The translations under genes were made by a program, and so were the position numbers. The notes below the pieces were generated by a model that did no database searches, was not told the DNA's origin, and saw only the letters and a program-made list of their open reading frames with translations. Below are positions 5,978-6,963 of a stretch of DNA of 6,963 nt, one piece after another. Within the stretch, counting starts at the first letter, position 1. Each line of letters begins with the position of its first letter. Origin of the DNA: Paracoccaceae bacterium (GTDB lineage Bacteria; Pseudomonadota; Alphaproteobacteria; Rhodobacterales; Rhodobacteraceae); contig JAASTF010000160.1 of NCBI GenBank assembly GCA_021767525.1, positions 1 through 6,963 on the forward strand, given 5' to 3'.

Positions 5978-6901
5978 TTAGCCGGTCAGCCCCGCGCCCT
6001 CGTCGGTGCCCAGCATGATGTTAAGGTTCTGAACCGCCGCGCCCGAGGCACCCTTGCCCAGGTTGTCGAGCGTCGCCAGCAGCACCACCCGGTCGCCTTC
6101 GGGGCTGGGGTGCACGGTCAGTTCCATCCGGTTGGTGCCGTTCAGGCGCTGCGGGTCGACACGCGGGCCGATGGCGTCGGGCGACACGACCTGCACGAAC
6201 CGCTGGCCCGCGTAATGCGCGCGCAGGCAATTTTCCAAATCCGCCGCCGTCTGTCCGGCAGGCAGGTGCAGCGGGATCTGCACGACCATGCCCTGGGCAT
6301 ATTTACCGACGGACGGCACGAAGATCGGCAGACGCTCCAACCCCGCGCTGCGCACGATTTCGGGGATGTGCTTGTGCGTGTGGTTCAGCCCATAGACGAA
6401 GTGATCGGGCGCGGTGCCGTCCTCGAACTCGGCGATCAGGGCCTTGCCGCCGCCGGTATAGCCCGACACCGCATTGATCGTGATCGGCGCATCCGCCGCC
6501 AACATGCCTGCCGCGACCAGCGGGTGCAGCAGCGCAATCGCGCCAGTGGAATAGCAGCCCGGATTCGACACGTATTGCGCCTGCGCGATGCGGTCGCGCT
6601 GTGCTGCGTCCAGTTCGACGAAGCCGAAGACCCAATCGGGATTGACCCGATGCGCGGTCGAGGCGTCGATGATCCGCGTGCCATGCGGTTTGGCCAGTTC
6701 CACCGCTTCGCGTGCGGCGTCGTCGGGCAGGCACAGGATCGCGACATCGGCCTTGGCAAACGCCTCGCCCCGCGCGCCTGCGTCCTTGCGCGCCGCGTGC
6801 GGGACCTGGATCAGCGTGATGTCATCGCGCGCGATCAGGCGCTCGCGGATCTGAAGACCCGTGGTTCCTGCCTCGCCATCGATGAATACGCTGAACGCCA
6901 T
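5978..6901 (-). CDS. argC: N-acetyl-gamma-glutamyl-phosphate reductase, short type
   Basis: The 307-residue enzyme catalyses NADPH-dependent reduction of N-acetyl-gamma-glutamyl phosphate to N-acetylglutamate semialdehyde, in cytoplasmic arginine synthesis. Length and sequence fit the shorter (about 310 residues) ArgC class rather than the roughly 345-residue class. Visible are the dinucleotide-binding GEAGTTG (9-15), CLPDDAAREAV (57-67), IIDASTAHR (77-85), the catalytic Cys116 in NPGCYSTG (113-120), SGYTGGGK (146-153), the His-rich LNHTHKHIPE (172-181) and the C-terminal NLGKGASGAAVQNLNIM (280-296). ATG 6901 is chosen because AGGAGG (6912-6907) lies 5 nt upstream and the family begins here; a TTG-started extension to the window edge adds only an unlikely N-terminus. 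The gene converges on trpA and looks complete. In related bacteria argC often follows rplM-rpsI; the window ends too soon to check this. Confidence 0.98.
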   Translation of the reverse strand: MAFSVFIDGEAGTTGLQIRERLIARDDITLIQVPHAARKDAGARGEAFAKADVAILCLPDDAAREAVELAKPHGTRIIDASTAHRVNPDWVFGFVELDAAQRDRIAQAQYVSNPGCYSTGAIALLHPLVAAGMLAADAPITINAVSGYTGGGKALIAEFEDGTAPDHFVYGLNHTHKHIPEIVRSAGLERLPIFVPSVGKYAQGMVVQIPLHLPAGQTAADLENCLRAHYAGQRFVQVVSPDAIGPRVDPQRLNGTNRMELTVHPSPEGDRVVLLATLDNLGKGASGAAVQNLNIMLGTDEGAGLTG

Positions 6902-6906
6902 GTCGG

Positions 6907-6912
6907 CCTCCT
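6907..6912 (-). promoter_or_regulatory. Ribosome binding site fixing the argC start
   Basis: AGGAGG on the minus strand lies 5 nt before ATG 6901, in almost the same context as the ychF site (AGGAGGCCG then two bases and ATG). It supports the 307-residue form. Confidence 0.88.
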
Positions 6913-6963
6913 GTTTGCTGAATATCCCGCCCGCCATACGCGCAGACGGGCGCGCGCGCAAGC

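Noticed and set aside
6922..6963. Hairpin-like GCCCG/CGGGC sequence upstream of argC as a terminator of a preceding gene
   Set aside because: The stem is short with a wobble pair and has no T-run, and the upstream gene is outside the window.

Overview
The window looks like ordinary chromosomal DNA from a GC-rich alphaproteobacterium, most likely Rhodobacterales/Rhodobacteraceae. This rests on the strong G/C third-position bias, the proteobacterial-type YchF, TrpA and short-form ArgC sequences, and the pairing of a YjbH/YjbF cassette with housekeeping genes. The species cannot be named from sequence alone. No mobile element, integrase, CRISPR array or phage gene is visible.

Layout, left to right. 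(1) At 1-51 there may be the last codons of a plus-strand gene that starts outside the window. (2) A complete tRNA-Ser(GCU) gene with encoded CCA lies on the minus strand at 152-241. (3) A polysaccharide-export cassette follows. yjbH (outer-membrane beta-barrel family, 438-2615) and yjbF (lipoprotein, 2612-3286) lie on the plus strand and overlap by ATGA. A 67-residue secreted peptide resembling YjbE/GfcA (3390-3593) faces them on the minus strand, and a near-perfect bidirectional terminator (3332-3363) sits between. (4) A 252-bp, relatively A/T-rich intergenic stretch (3594-3845) holds several inverted repeats and the probable promoter of the small gene. (5) Housekeeping genes fill the rest: ychF (minus, 3846-4943) and trpA (plus, 5092-5883) diverge from a 148-bp gap. 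trpA then converges on argC (minus, 5978-6901), with an A/T-rich inverted repeat and a strong rho-independent terminator between them.

How the genes work together. In enterobacteria, yjbEFGH and its paralogue gfcABCD encode a secreted small protein, a lipoprotein, a periplasmic protein and an outer-membrane barrel that affect exopolysaccharide or group 4 capsule. Here H and F are clear, a candidate E is present in convergent orientation, and no G (GfcC-like) is in the window. The cassette is therefore a rearranged, reduced version of a known system. ychF, trpA and argC are unrelated core functions: a translation-associated ATPase, the last step of tryptophan synthesis and the third step of arginine synthesis.

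The most interesting parts are the candidate YjbE-like peptide with its structured upstream region, and the unusual H-F/E arrangement. I see no clearly new multi-gene system.
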